Source of the DNA: Pseudomonadota bacterium
Lineage (GTDB): Bacteria; Pseudomonadota; Gammaproteobacteria; Steroidobacterales; Steroidobacteraceae
NCBI GenBank assembly: GCA_021820785.1
Contig: JAKADE010000023.1
Location: 1 to 16,239 of the forward strand
Length of the DNA stretch: 16,239 nt
Reading direction: 5' to 3'
The position numbers were made by a program, and so were the translations under genes. Numbering within the stretch: the first letter of the stretch is position 1; the number at the start of each line of letters is the position of its first letter. The notes beneath the pieces are model-generated. The model worked only from the letters and a program-made list of their open reading frames with translations, was not told the DNA's origin and searched no databases. Shown piece after piece: positions 7,031 to 15,066 of this stretch.

Positions 7031-8188
7031 ATGTCCGTTAAAACCGCAACCCGCTCCCCTCTGGCGACAGCGCGCCGCGTCGTGGTCAAGGTCGGTTCGG
7101 CGTTGCTGGTCGAAGCACAGACCGGGCGGATCAACCAGGCCTGGCTCGAGACGCTGGTCGATGATCTGCTGCGTCTGCGCGATCGCGGGCAGCAGGTCAT
7201 CCTGGTGTCCTCCGGGGCCGTCGCGCTCGGCCGCCGCGAACTGTCGCTCGCCAAGGGGCCGCTGCGCCTGGAGGAAAGCCAGGCCGCTGCAGCCGTGGGA
7301 CAGATCCGTCTGGCGCATGCCTACCGGGAGATGCTCGAGCGCCGCCAGGTGACGGTCGCCCAGGTTCTGCTCACGCTCGAGGACAGTGAACGGCGCCGGC
7401 GGTACCTCAATGCGCGCGCCACGCTCGAGACCCTGCTGTCGCTCGGCGCCCTGCCGGTCATCAACGAAAACGACACGGTGGCCACGGCGGAGATCCGCTA
7501 CGGCGACAATGATCGTCTGGCCGCGCGCGTGGCGCAAATGACGGCGGCCGACTGTCTGGTGCTGCTCTCGGACGTCGATGGCCTCTACAGCGCCGATCCG
7601 CATCGCGATCCCGACGCGCGCTTCATCCACGAGGTGCCACACCTGACGCCCGAGATCGAGGCCATGGGCGGGGGTTCGGCGTCGGAGTTCGGCACCGGCG
7701 GCATGGCCACGAAGCTGATGGCGGCGCGTATCGCGGTCGCCGCCGGCTGTCACATGTGCGTGGCGGCGGGCCGGCCGCTGCATCCGGTGCGACGGCTGGA
7801 GGAGGGCGAGCGCTGCACCTGGTTCCTGCCCGCGGCGAGCCCGGCGGCCGCCCGCAAACAGTGGATCGCCGGAACGCTGCGTCCGGCGGGCGCCGTGACG
7901 GTCGATCCGGGCGCCCTGCGCGCGCTGCTCGCCGGCAGCAGTCTGTTGCCGGCCGGCGTCACGTCCGCACGCGGCCGTTTCGAGCGCGGCGACACCGTGA
8001 GCGTGCTGACGCCCGAGGGCACGGAAGTGGCCCGGGGCATCATCGCGTATTCGGATGCGGATGCGCTGAAGATCATCGGCCGGCATTCGGGGCAGATCCC
8101 GGCGATCCTCGGATTCCGCGGCCGCGACGAGCTGATCCATCGCGACGATCTGGTGCTGCTGCCTTCCTTCGCCCATGAACCCGCATAA
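7031..8188 (+). CDS. proB: Glutamate 5-kinase with PUA domain
   Basis: ProB phosphorylates L-glutamate with ATP, the first and feedback-controlled step of proline synthesis. The 385-residue product has the full family layout. An amino-acid-kinase domain (about 15-255) carries VVVKVGS near residue 17-23, [23 protein letters not shown], the [12 protein letters not shown] segment, [13 protein letters not shown] and [12 protein letters not shown]-terminal PUA domain (about 280-370) carries [33 protein letters not shown] and the [13 protein letters not shown] end. The PUA domain is typical of proteobacterial ProB. The ATG at 7031 was chosen because homology begins about 15 residues later; an alternative ATG at 7007 has GGAG only one base away. 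The gene overlaps proA by 14 bp. Confidence 0.96.
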   Translation: MSVKTATRSPLATARRVVVKVGSALLVEAQTGRINQAWLETLVDDLLRLRDRGQQVILVSSGAVALGRRELSLAKGPLRLEESQAAAAVGQIRLAHAYREMLERRQVTVAQVLLTLEDSERRRRYLNARATLETLLSLGALPVINENDTVATAEIRYGDNDRLAARVAQMTAADCLVLLSDVDGLYSADPHRDPDARFIHEVPHLTPEIEAMGGGSASEFGTGGMATKLMAARIAVAAGCHMCVAAGRPLHPVRRLEEGERCTWFLPAASPAAARKQWIAGTLRPAGAVTVDPGALRALLAGSSLLPAGVTSARGRFERGDTVSVLTPEGTEVARGIIAYSDADALKIIGRHSGQIPAILGFRGRDELIHRDDLVLLPSFAHEPA

Positions 8189-9452
8189 CGACAGCGCCGT
8201 GGGCGAGCTGATGGAGCACCTCGGCCGCGGCGCGCTCAGTGCGGCCGCGGTGCTCGCGCGGGCCACCACCGCAGTGAAGAACGAAGCGCTCACCTGCGCC
8301 GCGGCGGCAATCCGTGCGCACCGCGCGCGCATTCTCGAGGCCAATGCGCACGACCTGGCGGCTGCGCGGGCTGCGGGCCTCGGCGCGGCGCTCCTCGATC
8401 GGCTCGCGCTCGATGAGGGGCGGATCGAAGCGATGGCGGACGGGGTCGCGGCGATCGCGGCGCTGCCCGATCCCGTGGGCACGGTCGCCGCCGAATGGCA
8501 GCGGCCGAACGGCCTGAGGATCCAGCGCGTGCGCGTGCCGCTCGGCGTGATCGGAATCATCTACGAGAGCCGGCCGAACGTCACTGCGGATGCCGGCGCA
8601 CTTTGCCTGAAGGCCGGCAATGCGGTGATCCTGCGCGGCGGGTCGGAGAGCCAGCGCTCCAATGCGGCCGTGCACGAGTGTCTCACCGAGGGCTTGCGGG
8701 CCGCCGGCCTGCCCGCCGAGTGCATTCAGCTGGTGCCCACGCAGGACCGCGCGGCGGTCGGCTACCTGCTCGCCGGCATGACCGAGTACCTCGATGTGAT
8801 CGTGCCGCGCGGCGGGCGCAGTCTCGTCGAGCGTGTGCAGAAGGAAGCGCGCGTCCCGGTGATTGGACATCTCGACGGCAATTGCCACGTGTATGTCGAT
8901 CGCGACGCGGACGTGCGCATGGCCGAGACGATCGCCCTCAACGCGAAGATGCGCCGCACCGGGATCTGCGGTGCAGCCGAGACTCTGCTGATCGACCAGG
9001 CCTGCGTGGCCACGCACATGGTGCCGGTGGTGCGTACGCTGCTCGACGCCGGGTGCGAGGTGCGCGGGGACGCGACGATCCAGAGCGCCGACCCGCGCGT
9101 GCGGCCGGCCAGCGAGGACGATTGGTACACCGAGTATCTTGACGCCATCATCGCCGCGCGGGTCGTCGATGGGGTCGACGGTGCGATCGAGCACATCGCC
9201 CGATATGGGTCGGCGCACACCGAGTCGATCGTCACGGAGAACGAAGCCACCGCCGAGCGTTTCCTGCAGCGCGTCGACAGCGCCATCGTGCTGCACAACG
9301 CCTCGACGCAGTTCGCCGACGGCGGCGAGTTCGGCATGGGGGCGGAGATCGGCATCTCCACCGACCGGTTTCACGCACGCGGGCCGGTCGGCCTCGAGCA
9401 GCTCACCAGCTACAAGTACGTCGTGCGCGGCGCCGGCCAGATCAGGCCGTAG
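8175..9452 (+). CDS. proA: Gamma-glutamyl phosphate reductase (glutamate-5-semialdehyde dehydrogenase)
   Basis: ProA reduces gamma-glutamyl phosphate to glutamate-5-semialdehyde with NADPH, taking the unstable product of ProB. The 425-residue protein is full length, with family blocks [51 protein letters not shown], the nucleophile motif [14 protein letters not shown] (Cys265) and the C-terminal [20 protein letters not shown]. It starts inside the end of proB (ATG 8175, proB stop 8186-8188), so the two are translationally coupled in the usual proBA order. Its stop lies 8 bp beyond the 3' end of the convergent Moco fusion gene, so the coding regions overlap by 11 bp with no space for a terminator. 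Confidence 0.97.
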   Translation: MNPHNDSAVGELMEHLGRGALSAAAVLARATTAVKNEALTCAAAAIRAHRARILEANAHDLAAARAAGLGAALLDRLALDEGRIEAMADGVAAIAALPDPVGTVAAEWQRPNGLRIQRVRVPLGVIGIIYESRPNVTADAGALCLKAGNAVILRGGSESQRSNAAVHECLTEGLRAAGLPAECIQLVPTQDRAAVGYLLAGMTEYLDVIVPRGGRSLVERVQKEARVPVIGHLDGNCHVYVDRDADVRMAETIALNAKMRRTGICGAAETLLIDQACVATHMVPVVRTLLDAGCEVRGDATIQSADPRVRPASEDDWYTEYLDAIIAARVVDGVDGAIEHIARYGSAHTESIVTENEATAERFLQRVDSAIVLHNASTQFADGGEFGMGAEIGISTDRFHARGPVGLEQLTSYKYVVRGAGQIRP

Positions 9453-11007
9453 CCGCGCGCTCGAGTGCGGCGAGTCCGCCGCGCAGCGAATAGACCCCGG
9501 CATGTCCGCGCGCACGCAGTTCGCGCGCGGCGGCCAGACTGCGCACCCCGGCGGCACACACCAGCAGGCAGCGATGCGGGGGAAGTGCGTGCCCGCCGTA
9601 GAGCAGTTCTGCGAGCGGCACCGCACCGACGTCCGGGTGCACCAGGGGCGTGCGCGCCCGCTCGGCCGGCTCGCGGATGTCGATGAGGGCGAAGCCGGCG
9701 GCGTGTGCCGCATGCAGCGAATCGAAGACGAGCTCGATGTCCGCAGCTTCCGGACTGGGCGTCGTTGCGCGCAGCGCGTGCTGCGGGCAGTCCGCGCCGC
9801 GCCGCGCGCGCACCCGGGTGACGGCGAGGGTGGTGAGGTCCACCATCAGCACCGCGTCGGTGAGCTGACCGGGCAGCCCGAGCAGCAGCTTCAATGCCTC
9901 GAGCGCCTGCAGGGTGCCGAGTATGCCGGGCACCGGCCCGAGCACACCGGCTTCGGCGCACACGCCGACCAGACCGTCGCGGACCGTTTCCGGCCAGACG
10001 CAGCGCAGGCAGGGGCCTTCGCCGGGCCGCAGCGTCTGCAGCTGACCCTCGTACTGGTACACGCTGGCGAAGATCGCGGCCTGGCCGCTGTGCACACAAG
10101 CGTCATTCAGCGTGAGTTTGCTGGCGATCGTGTCGGTGCAGTCGAGAATCACGTCGTAGCCGTCGATCAGGGCCGCGACGTTTTGCGCGTCCAGACGGGT
10201 TCGGTGGATCCGCACATCGAGCGCCGGGTTCAGCGCGCGCAGCCGCTCGGCGGCAAGTTCGACCTTCGGCCGGCCGACGTCGGCCAGCGCGTAGAGCGGC
10301 TGGCGATGCAGGTTCGAGGTCTCCAGCAGATCGGCATCCACCAGCCCGAGGCGGCCGACGCCGGCCGCCGCCAGGTAGCTCATCGCCGGCACCCCGAGGC
10401 CGCCGCATCCGACCACCAGGACGGCCGAGCGGGCGAGCCGCGCCTGACCCGCCGCCCCGACCTCGGGCAGCACCATTTGCCGTGAATAGTCGGGTTGCAC
10501 CTGCGGGTGCGCGCAGGCGTCTGCGTGTCCATGGTGACGCGTGGGGCCGCGGAGGGCCGCCTCGCCGGCGTCCACGGCCGGCGCGGCACAGCGCTCGCAG
10601 TTGACCCATCCGGAGTCGCCGTCGAGGTAATGTTCCTTCTTCCAGATCGGGACGCGATGCTTGACCGCATCGATGATGTAACGGCAGGCGAGAAATGCCT
10701 CGTGGCGATGCCGCGCCGAGACTCCGACCCACACGGCGAGCTCGCCGATCTCGAGTGCACCGACGCGGTGCACGCAGGCGGCACGCTCGACGCCGAAGCG
10801 CTGCAGTGCCTCGGCGACGATGCGCTGGCCTTCCTTCACGGCAAGCGCTTCGAACGCCTCGTATTCCAGCCGGCGCACCTCGCGGCCTTCGTTGTGATTG
10901 CGGACCCAGCCTTCGAAGCTGGCATAGCCGCCAGCGGCAGGCGACTCCAGCACGCCGCGCAGCGCGGCGGGATCCAACGGCTCGGTGCTGAACTGGAACA
11001 GGCTCAT
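9442..11007 (-). CDS. Three-domain fusion: MoaE (MPT synthase large subunit) - MoeB (MoaD adenylyltransferase) - rhodanese
   Basis: This is one uninterrupted 521-residue reading frame. Residues 1-137 are Moa[23 protein letters not shown] with the conserved His-Arg, and VPIWKKE with the active-site lysines; MoaE converts cyclic pyranopterin to molybdopterin with MoaD thiocarboxylate. Residues about 173-405 are a MoeB/ThiF E1: [65 protein letters not shown] and [21 protein letters not shown]. Residues about 428-518 are a rhodanese with LIDIREPAE and the active-site loop VCAAGVRS (Cys484). MoeB-rhodanese pairs are known from MOCS3-like proteins; an added N-terminal MoaE is unusual. The MoaE-E1 linker (137-172) holds CERC and a HHGH...CAH cluster. 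The second zinc pair of MoeB reads CPQH rather than CPxC. The start is MSLFQF; the Shine-Dalgarno is weak and the gene lies 40 bp after mobA::moaD. Confidence 0.93.
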   Translation of the reverse strand: MSLFQFSTEPLDPAALRGVLESPAAGGYASFEGWVRNHNEGREVRRLEYEAFEALAVKEGQRIVAEALQRFGVERAACVHRVGALEIGELAVWVGVSARHRHEAFLACRYIIDAVKHRVPIWKKEHYLDGDSGWVNCERCAAPAVDAGEAALRGPTRHHGHADACAHPQVQPDYSRQMVLPEVGAAGQARLARSAVLVVGCGGLGVPAMSYLAAAGVGRLGLVDADLLETSNLHRQPLYALADVGRPKVELAAERLRALNPALDVRIHRTRLDAQNVAALIDGYDVILDCTDTIASKLTLNDACVHSGQAAIFASVYQYEGQLQTLRPGEGPCLRCVWPETVRDGLVGVCAEAGVLGPVPGILGTLQALEALKLLLGLPGQLTDAVLMVDLTTLAVTRVRARRGADCPQHALRATTPSPEAADIELVFDSLHAAHAAGFALIDIREPAERARTPLVHPDVGAVPLAELLYGGHALPPHRCLLVCAAGVRSLAAARELRARGHAGVYSLRGGLAALERAATA

Positions 11008-11047
11008 GGGGATATCCGCGTGCTGCCCGGGTGTCCGGCTCGGACCG

Positions 11048-11881
11048 TCAGCCGCCCGCCACCGGCGGGATGAACACGACGGTATCGCCATCAGCGAGCG
11101 GTGCACTCCACTCGGCGAACTCTGCATTCACCGCCACGCGCAGCAACTCCCGGGGCAGGGTGAACGGGTGGCGCCGGCGCAGTTCATCGTACAGCTCGCT
11201 GGCCGTGGCCGCCGCCGTGCGCAGTGATTCGTGCGCGCGGCCGGCCTGTTCACGCAGCAGCGCATAGTACTGCACGGTGACCTGGCGCTCGGGTGCGCCG
11301 AGCGCAGCGCTCGCCTGCGCGAACTGCTCCGGGGTGTTGATGTTCTCCAGCGCTCCCGGCGATGGCGGTTCGAGCAGCGCCGTGTCGGCCGAGACCAGGA
11401 ACTTGCGCGGACAGTTGCGCCCCGCAGCCACGGCCGCGGCGAGTGCGGCGTGGCTCGCCGGCTCGTAGATCGCGCACAGCGGTTCGGGCAGCCCGTCGCG
11501 ACTCGAGCGGTAGGCGGTGGCGCAGCGTGCCGGGTTGCGCGCACCGATCAGGTGATCGAGGGTGCGCGCATCGAGAAACGGCAGGTCGCAGGCGAGCACC
11601 AGCCAGGCGGCCTCGGGCGCGCTCGCCTGGGCGGCGAGGATGCCGCCGGCTGGACCGAGATCGGCGCGCTGATCGGCGATCAGCGGGTAGCGGGCGCGCA
11701 GCGGATCGTCGCGCTGCTCGGCGCGCACCGAGACGAAGGCGCGCTCGACCCGGCCCTCGAGCAGCGCCATGGTCCGCTCGAGCTGGCTCACGCCCTGATA
11801 GGCGAGCGCAGCCTTGTCGCGCTGCATGCGCCGGCTGCGTCCGCCGGAGAGCACCAGACCGTAGAGCGGCGCGGCGCTCAC
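11048..11881 (-). CDS. MobA-MoaD fusion: molybdenum cofactor guanylyltransferase with C-terminal sulfur-carrier domain
   Basis: The 277-residue product joins two Moco enzymes. Residues 1 to about 190 are MobA, which transfers GMP from GTP to Mo-molybdopterin: GLVLSGGRSRRMQRDKAAL (8-26), LGPAGGILAA, VLACDLPFLDA (96-105) and ENINTPEQF (179-187). Residues 199-277 are a MoaD ubiquitin-like sulfur carrier (VTVQYYALLREQAGR, VAVNAEFAEWSAPLADGDTVVFIPPVAGG in part) ending in the obligatory Gly-Gly, which lies at the true C-terminus so it can be adenylated and thiocarboxylated. The start is GTG at 11881: it overlaps the moaC TGA (GTGA) and has CAGGAG seven bases upstream. The more distal ATG at 11977 lies inside moaC. 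Its E1 partner is the next gene in the operon. Confidence 0.93.
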   Translation of the reverse strand: MSAAPLYGLVLSGGRSRRMQRDKAALAYQGVSQLERTMALLEGRVERAFVSVRAEQRDDPLRARYPLIADQRADLGPAGGILAAQASAPEAAWLVLACDLPFLDARTLDHLIGARNPARCATAYRSSRDGLPEPLCAIYEPASHAALAAAVAAGRNCPRKFLVSADTALLEPPSPGALENINTPEQFAQASAALGAPERQVTVQYYALLREQAGRAHESLRTAAATASELYDELRRRHPFTLPRELLRVAVNAEFAEWSAPLADGDTVVFIPPVAGG

Positions 11882-12372
11882 CGGGCGGCTCCTGCGCGGC
11901 GGAAGGGGCGCTTGCCGCCGGATTTCGCGAGTAGACGCGCGCCGGTGATCTGAATGTCGTGCGAGAGCGCCTTGCACATGTCGTACACCGTCAGCGCGGC
12001 GATCGTCGCGCCGGTCAGCGCCTCCATCTCGACGCCCGTGCGGTGGTGGACGGCGACGCGGCAGCGAATGCGGATCTGCCCGCGGGGCTGCTGCACGATG
12101 TCCACCGAGCAGTGCTCGAGCCCGAGGGGATGGCAGAACGGAATCAGTTCATGGGTGCGTTTCGCGGCCATGACCCCGGCGATGATCGCCGTGTCGAACA
12201 CCGGGCCCTTGCGGGTGCGGTGGCCGCTGCGGCGCAGCTCGCGCGCTACCGGAGCGGGCAGCTGCAGGAGCGCCTCGGCCGTCGCCTCGCGCAGCGTGAC
12301 GTCCTTGGCGCCCACATCGACCATCGTCGGGCGGTTGCGCGCATCCAGATGAGAGAGTCTCTTCGCCGTCAT
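11878..12372 (-). CDS. moaC: Cyclic pyranopterin monophosphate synthase MoaC
   Basis: MoaC acts with MoaA to turn GTP into cyclic pyranopterin monophosphate by closing the pyranopterin ring of 3',8-cyclo-7,8-dihydro-GTP. The 164-residue protein is full length: MVDVGAKDVTLREA (17-30), RKGPVFDTAIIAGVMAAKR, THELIPFCHPL (73-83), GVEMEALTGAT and LTVYDMCKAL with the catalytic Asp131 and Lys134 (E. coli D128/K131). The start was set at MTAKRLSH because it overlaps the moaA stop as ATGA (12369-12372), and the longer in-frame extension lies inside moaA. The stop overlaps the GTG of mobA::moaD. Confidence 0.96.
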   Translation of the reverse strand: MTAKRLSHLDARNRPTMVDVGAKDVTLREATAEALLQLPAPVARELRRSGHRTRKGPVFDTAIIAGVMAAKRTHELIPFCHPLGLEHCSVDIVQQPRGQIRIRCRVAVHHRTGVEMEALTGATIAALTVYDMCKALSHDIQITGARLLAKSGGKRPFRRAGAAR

Positions 12373-13421
12373 CAGCCACCAATGTAGAACATTTCGACCT
12401 TGTGCGCGTTCTCGTCCGCGAGCGGCCCCTGGCGCTGCTCGCTGTAGTTGTCGGTGCGCTCGCGCCAGACGCCACGCAGCGCATCGAGCAGCTCGTCGTC
12501 CGAGGCCCCGCTGCGCAGCCGGTCGCGCAGCGGGGTGCCTTGCGTTGCGAACAGGCAGGTATAGAGCACTCCGTCGGAGGACAGTCGCGCGCGCGTGCAA
12601 TCCCCGCAGAACGGCTGGGTGACCGAGGAGATGAATCCGATCTCGCCGCCGCCGTCGGTGAACACGTAGCGCTCGGCAACTTCGCCCCGGTACGCCGGCT
12701 GGCGCGGCTCGAGCGGCCAGCGTGCGCCGATGCGTGCGAGCAGTTCGCGTGAAGGGACCACGGCGTCGCGCTGCCAGTGGTTACGGTTGCCGACGTCCAT
12801 GTACTCGATGAACCGCACGATGACGCCGGTGCCGCGGAAGCGCTCGAGCAGTTCGAGCACGGTGTGATCGTTCACGCCGCGTTGCACCACCGCATTGATC
12901 TTGATGGGCCCGAGTCCCGCCCGGCGCGCCTGCTCGATGCCATTCAGCGTCTCCTCCAGTCCGCCGAAGCCGCCGCTCATGCGCAGGAACACCTCGGGGT
13001 CCAGGCTGTCGAGGCTCACCGTGACGCGCTTCAGTCCGGCGGCGCGCAGTTCGCACGCGTACTTCGCGAGCAGCGTGCCGTTGGTCGTCAGTGCGACATC
13101 CTCGATACCCGGAATGCCGGTCAGATCGCCGATCAGGTCGGTGAGGTTCGGCCGCAGCAGCGGCTCCCCGCCCGTCAGGCGCAGCTTGCGCACCCCGAGG
13201 TGCACCAGCAGCCGTGCCAGGCGCACGATTTCCTCGAAGGACAATCGCTCGCGCGAGGCCAGAAACCGGTAGGTCTCGTGGAAGGTCTCCCGCGGCATGC
13301 AGTACGGGCAGCGGAAGTTGCAGCGGTCCATCACCGAAATGCGCAGATCGTGCAGCATCCTGCCTCGCCGGTCGCGCAGTCCGGCCGGCGCGCGCGCACT
13401 CAGAGCATCACGGACAGTCAT
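12372..13421 (-). CDS. moaA: GTP 3',8-cyclase MoaA (radical SAM)
   Basis: MoaA uses S-adenosylmethionine and two [4Fe-4S] clusters to start Moco synthesis from GTP. The 349-residue product has the N-terminal radical-SAM motif DRCNFRCPYCMP (Cys34, Cys38, Cys41), LRLTGGEPLLR, the substrate-cluster cysteines in CGDCTRARLSSDG...CLF (Cys272, Cys275, Cys289) and a C-terminal Gly-Gly required by the family. The start gives about 25 residues before the first strand. Only a weak purine stretch (GAGAG) precedes it. It lies 47 bp after moeA. Confidence 0.96.
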   Translation of the reverse strand: MTVRDALSARAPAGLRDRRGRMLHDLRISVMDRCNFRCPYCMPRETFHETYRFLASRERLSFEEIVRLARLLVHLGVRKLRLTGGEPLLRPNLTDLIGDLTGIPGIEDVALTTNGTLLAKYACELRAAGLKRVTVSLDSLDPEVFLRMSGGFGGLEETLNGIEQARRAGLGPIKINAVVQRGVNDHTVLELLERFRGTGVIVRFIEYMDVGNRNHWQRDAVVPSRELLARIGARWPLEPRQPAYRGEVAERYVFTDGGGEIGFISSVTQPFCGDCTRARLSSDGVLYTCLFATQGTPLRDRLRSGASDDELLDALRGVWRERTDNYSEQRQGPLADENAHKVEMFYIGG

Positions 13422-13468
13422 CGCTCTCGTTTACCACTGGCGGCCGTCGAGCGCCATCCTCCAGAGGG

Positions 13469-14668
13469 CTACCACCGGTACAGCGGCGCGACGAATCCGG
13501 CGGGATAGGTGTTCGGGCCGGGCGGCAGTTCCACGAACCCGTCAGTGGCCGCGAGGGCGGTGAAATCGCCCGAGCCGTGGGTCGGCTTCGGCCGCGCCCG
13601 GCAGCAGCCGTGCGCGTCGGTCACCCGCTGCACGGGCAGGAAGAACGTGAGCGGCACCGGTACGGTGAAGGGCTCGGCGAGCGCGATCGGTTCCGGCGGA
13701 CCGGCGCGCAGCCCCTGCGCCGCCGCCAGTGCCGGCAGGACGTAGCGCGAGACGCACACGGCAGTCGAGACCGGATTGCCCGGCAGGGCGAGCACGGCGG
13801 CGCCCGAAGGCGCCATACCGAACCACAGCGGCTTGCCGGGCCGCTGCGCCACCTTGTGAAAAATGCAGCGCACGCCGAGCGATTCCAGCGCCTGCGGCAC
13901 CAGGTCGAGTTTGCCCATCGAGACCCCGCCGCTCAGCACCAGCACGTCGTGGGTCTCGAGGTGAAATTTCAGCCGGGCCTCGAGCTCGGCCGCATCATCG
14001 CGCAGGTGCTCGGTCGCGATCCGGGAGTAGCCGTGCAGTTCGAGCGCAGCAGCAATGGCGTACGCGTTCGAGCGGCGCACCTGGTGCTCGAGAATCGGTT
14101 CACCCGGCTCGATGAGCTCGTTGCCGGTGGAGAGCACCGCGACCATCGGCTGGCTCGCGACCTGGACCCGGGCCTTGCCGGCCGCGGCCGCGACCGCGAT
14201 CTGCGGGGGACCGAGACGCATCCCGGCGCTCAGCAGCCGCTCGCCCTGGCGAGCATCCGTGCCGCGGTGGTGCAGGTGCTGCCCCGGGGCGACCGTGAGA
14301 CCGTCCGCCAGGCTCGCGGTCCCGTCCGCCACCGCGATCTGCTCGACGGGTACGACACAATCGCACCCCACCGGCAACGGCGTGCCGGTCATGACTTCGA
14401 TGCAGTGTTGCACCGAGGCGAGCGTCAGGGCGGGCTCCCCGGCGGCCTGCGTCGCCTGGATCCTGAAGCGGCGCTGCCCGGCCGCGACCGCGGCGCTCTG
14501 CAGCGCGATGCCGTCCATGGCCACCCGGTCGAAGGGCGGCTGATCCCGCTCGGCGCAGATGTCCTCGCGCAGCACCGCCCCGGCACACTGCAGCAAGGGC
14601 AGCGACACTGTCGGCAGGCACGTCAGGTTCCGGCCGATCAGTTCATCCGCTTGCCCGGGGCTGAGCAT
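13469..14668 (-). CDS. moeA: Molybdopterin molybdenumtransferase MoeA
   Basis: MoeA inserts molybdate into (adenylylated) molybdopterin. The 399-residue protein shows FDRVAMDGIA (46-55), VMTGTPLPVGCDCVVPVE (92-109), the HHRGTDARQGE segment (133-143), AVLSTGNELIEPGE (177-190), LVLSGGVSMGKLDLVP (243-258), KVAQRPGKPLWFG (272-284) and LPGNPVS (295-301). The acidic residues of the molybdate/magnesium site (STGNEL Glu184, GKLD Asp255) are retained. The adenylyltransferase that normally precedes it (MogA/MoaB) is not in this window. It starts 23 bp after the small secreted-protein gene, so they are probably co-transcribed. The Shine-Dalgarno is weak. Confidence 0.95.
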   Translation of the reverse strand: MLSPGQADELIGRNLTCLPTVSLPLLQCAGAVLREDICAERDQPPFDRVAMDGIALQSAAVAAGQRRFRIQATQAAGEPALTLASVQHCIEVMTGTPLPVGCDCVVPVEQIAVADGTASLADGLTVAPGQHLHHRGTDARQGERLLSAGMRLGPPQIAVAAAAGKARVQVASQPMVAVLSTGNELIEPGEPILEHQVRRSNAYAIAAALELHGYSRIATEHLRDDAAELEARLKFHLETHDVLVLSGGVSMGKLDLVPQALESLGVRCIFHKVAQRPGKPLWFGMAPSGAAVLALPGNPVSTAVCVSRYVLPALAAAQGLRAGPPEPIALAEPFTVPVPLTFFLPVQRVTDAHGCCRARPKPTHGSGDFTALAATDGFVELPPGPNTYPAGFVAPLYRW

Positions 14669-14691
14669 GGTCCGTCGCGCTCTGCAGCGAG

Positions 14692-15066
14692 CTAGTTGCT
14701 CTTCTTGGCGTGTTTCTTCTGGTAGATCCGCACCTGCGCATTGAAGCGGTTGGCAACCTTCTGGAGTTGATCCACGGCTGCGTTGTTGCGCTGGATCTCC
14801 ATGACTTCGAGCGACTTGATCTGCTTCTTCGTCAGCTTCAGGGACTGCTTCGCGATGGTCGCATCACTCTGCTTCTTGATGCAGACGAGATAGCTGTTCA
14901 TCGTCGCGTTGTACGCCTGCACCGTCTTCTGTGCGGCAAGCATCTGGGCGAGCGTCGCGACGTTGCCGTCGGGCAGGTTCGCAGGCGGCTTCGGGTACGT
15001 GCAGTCGGCATACGCCGGAGCCAGGGTGAGCGCTGCGAGAGCCGCCGCGGCGAGCAGTGATTTCAT
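14692..15066 (-). CDS. Small secreted protein with conserved Cys pair, unknown function
   Basis: A 124-residue precursor with a clear signal peptide (MKSLLAAAALAALTLAPAYA, cut before Asp21). The mature part begins DCTYPKPPANLPDG and has just two cysteines (C22, C62), likely a disulfide in the periplasm. The rest is helical and Lys-rich (SLKLTKKQIKSLEVME, IYQKKHAKKSN). It resembles a small periplasmic family of unknown function found in some gammaproteobacteria (recalled, not checked). GAGG lies about nine bases before the ATG, and TAAGAT (15095-15100) is a possible -10. It reads into moeA 23 bp later and so may be the first gene of the Moco transcript, but no functional link is evident. Confidence 0.82.
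   Translation of the reverse strand: MKSLLAAAALAALTLAPAYADCTYPKPPANLPDGNVATLAQMLAAQKTVQAYNATMNSYLVCIKKQSDATIAKQSLKLTKKQIKSLEVMEIQRNNAAVDQLQKVANRFNAQVRIYQKKHAKKSN

Noticed and set aside
6914..9713. Two long minus-strand open frames (about 548 and 546 codons) over proB and proA
   Set aside because: They are antisense to proBA, rich in Arg, Gly, Ala and His, with no recognisable domain, and overlap well-supported genes along their whole length.
13422..13468. Search for a Moco riboswitch or terminator between moeA and moaA
   Set aside because: The gap is only 47 bp and shows no conserved element. None was seen ahead of moeA or the secreted-protein gene either.
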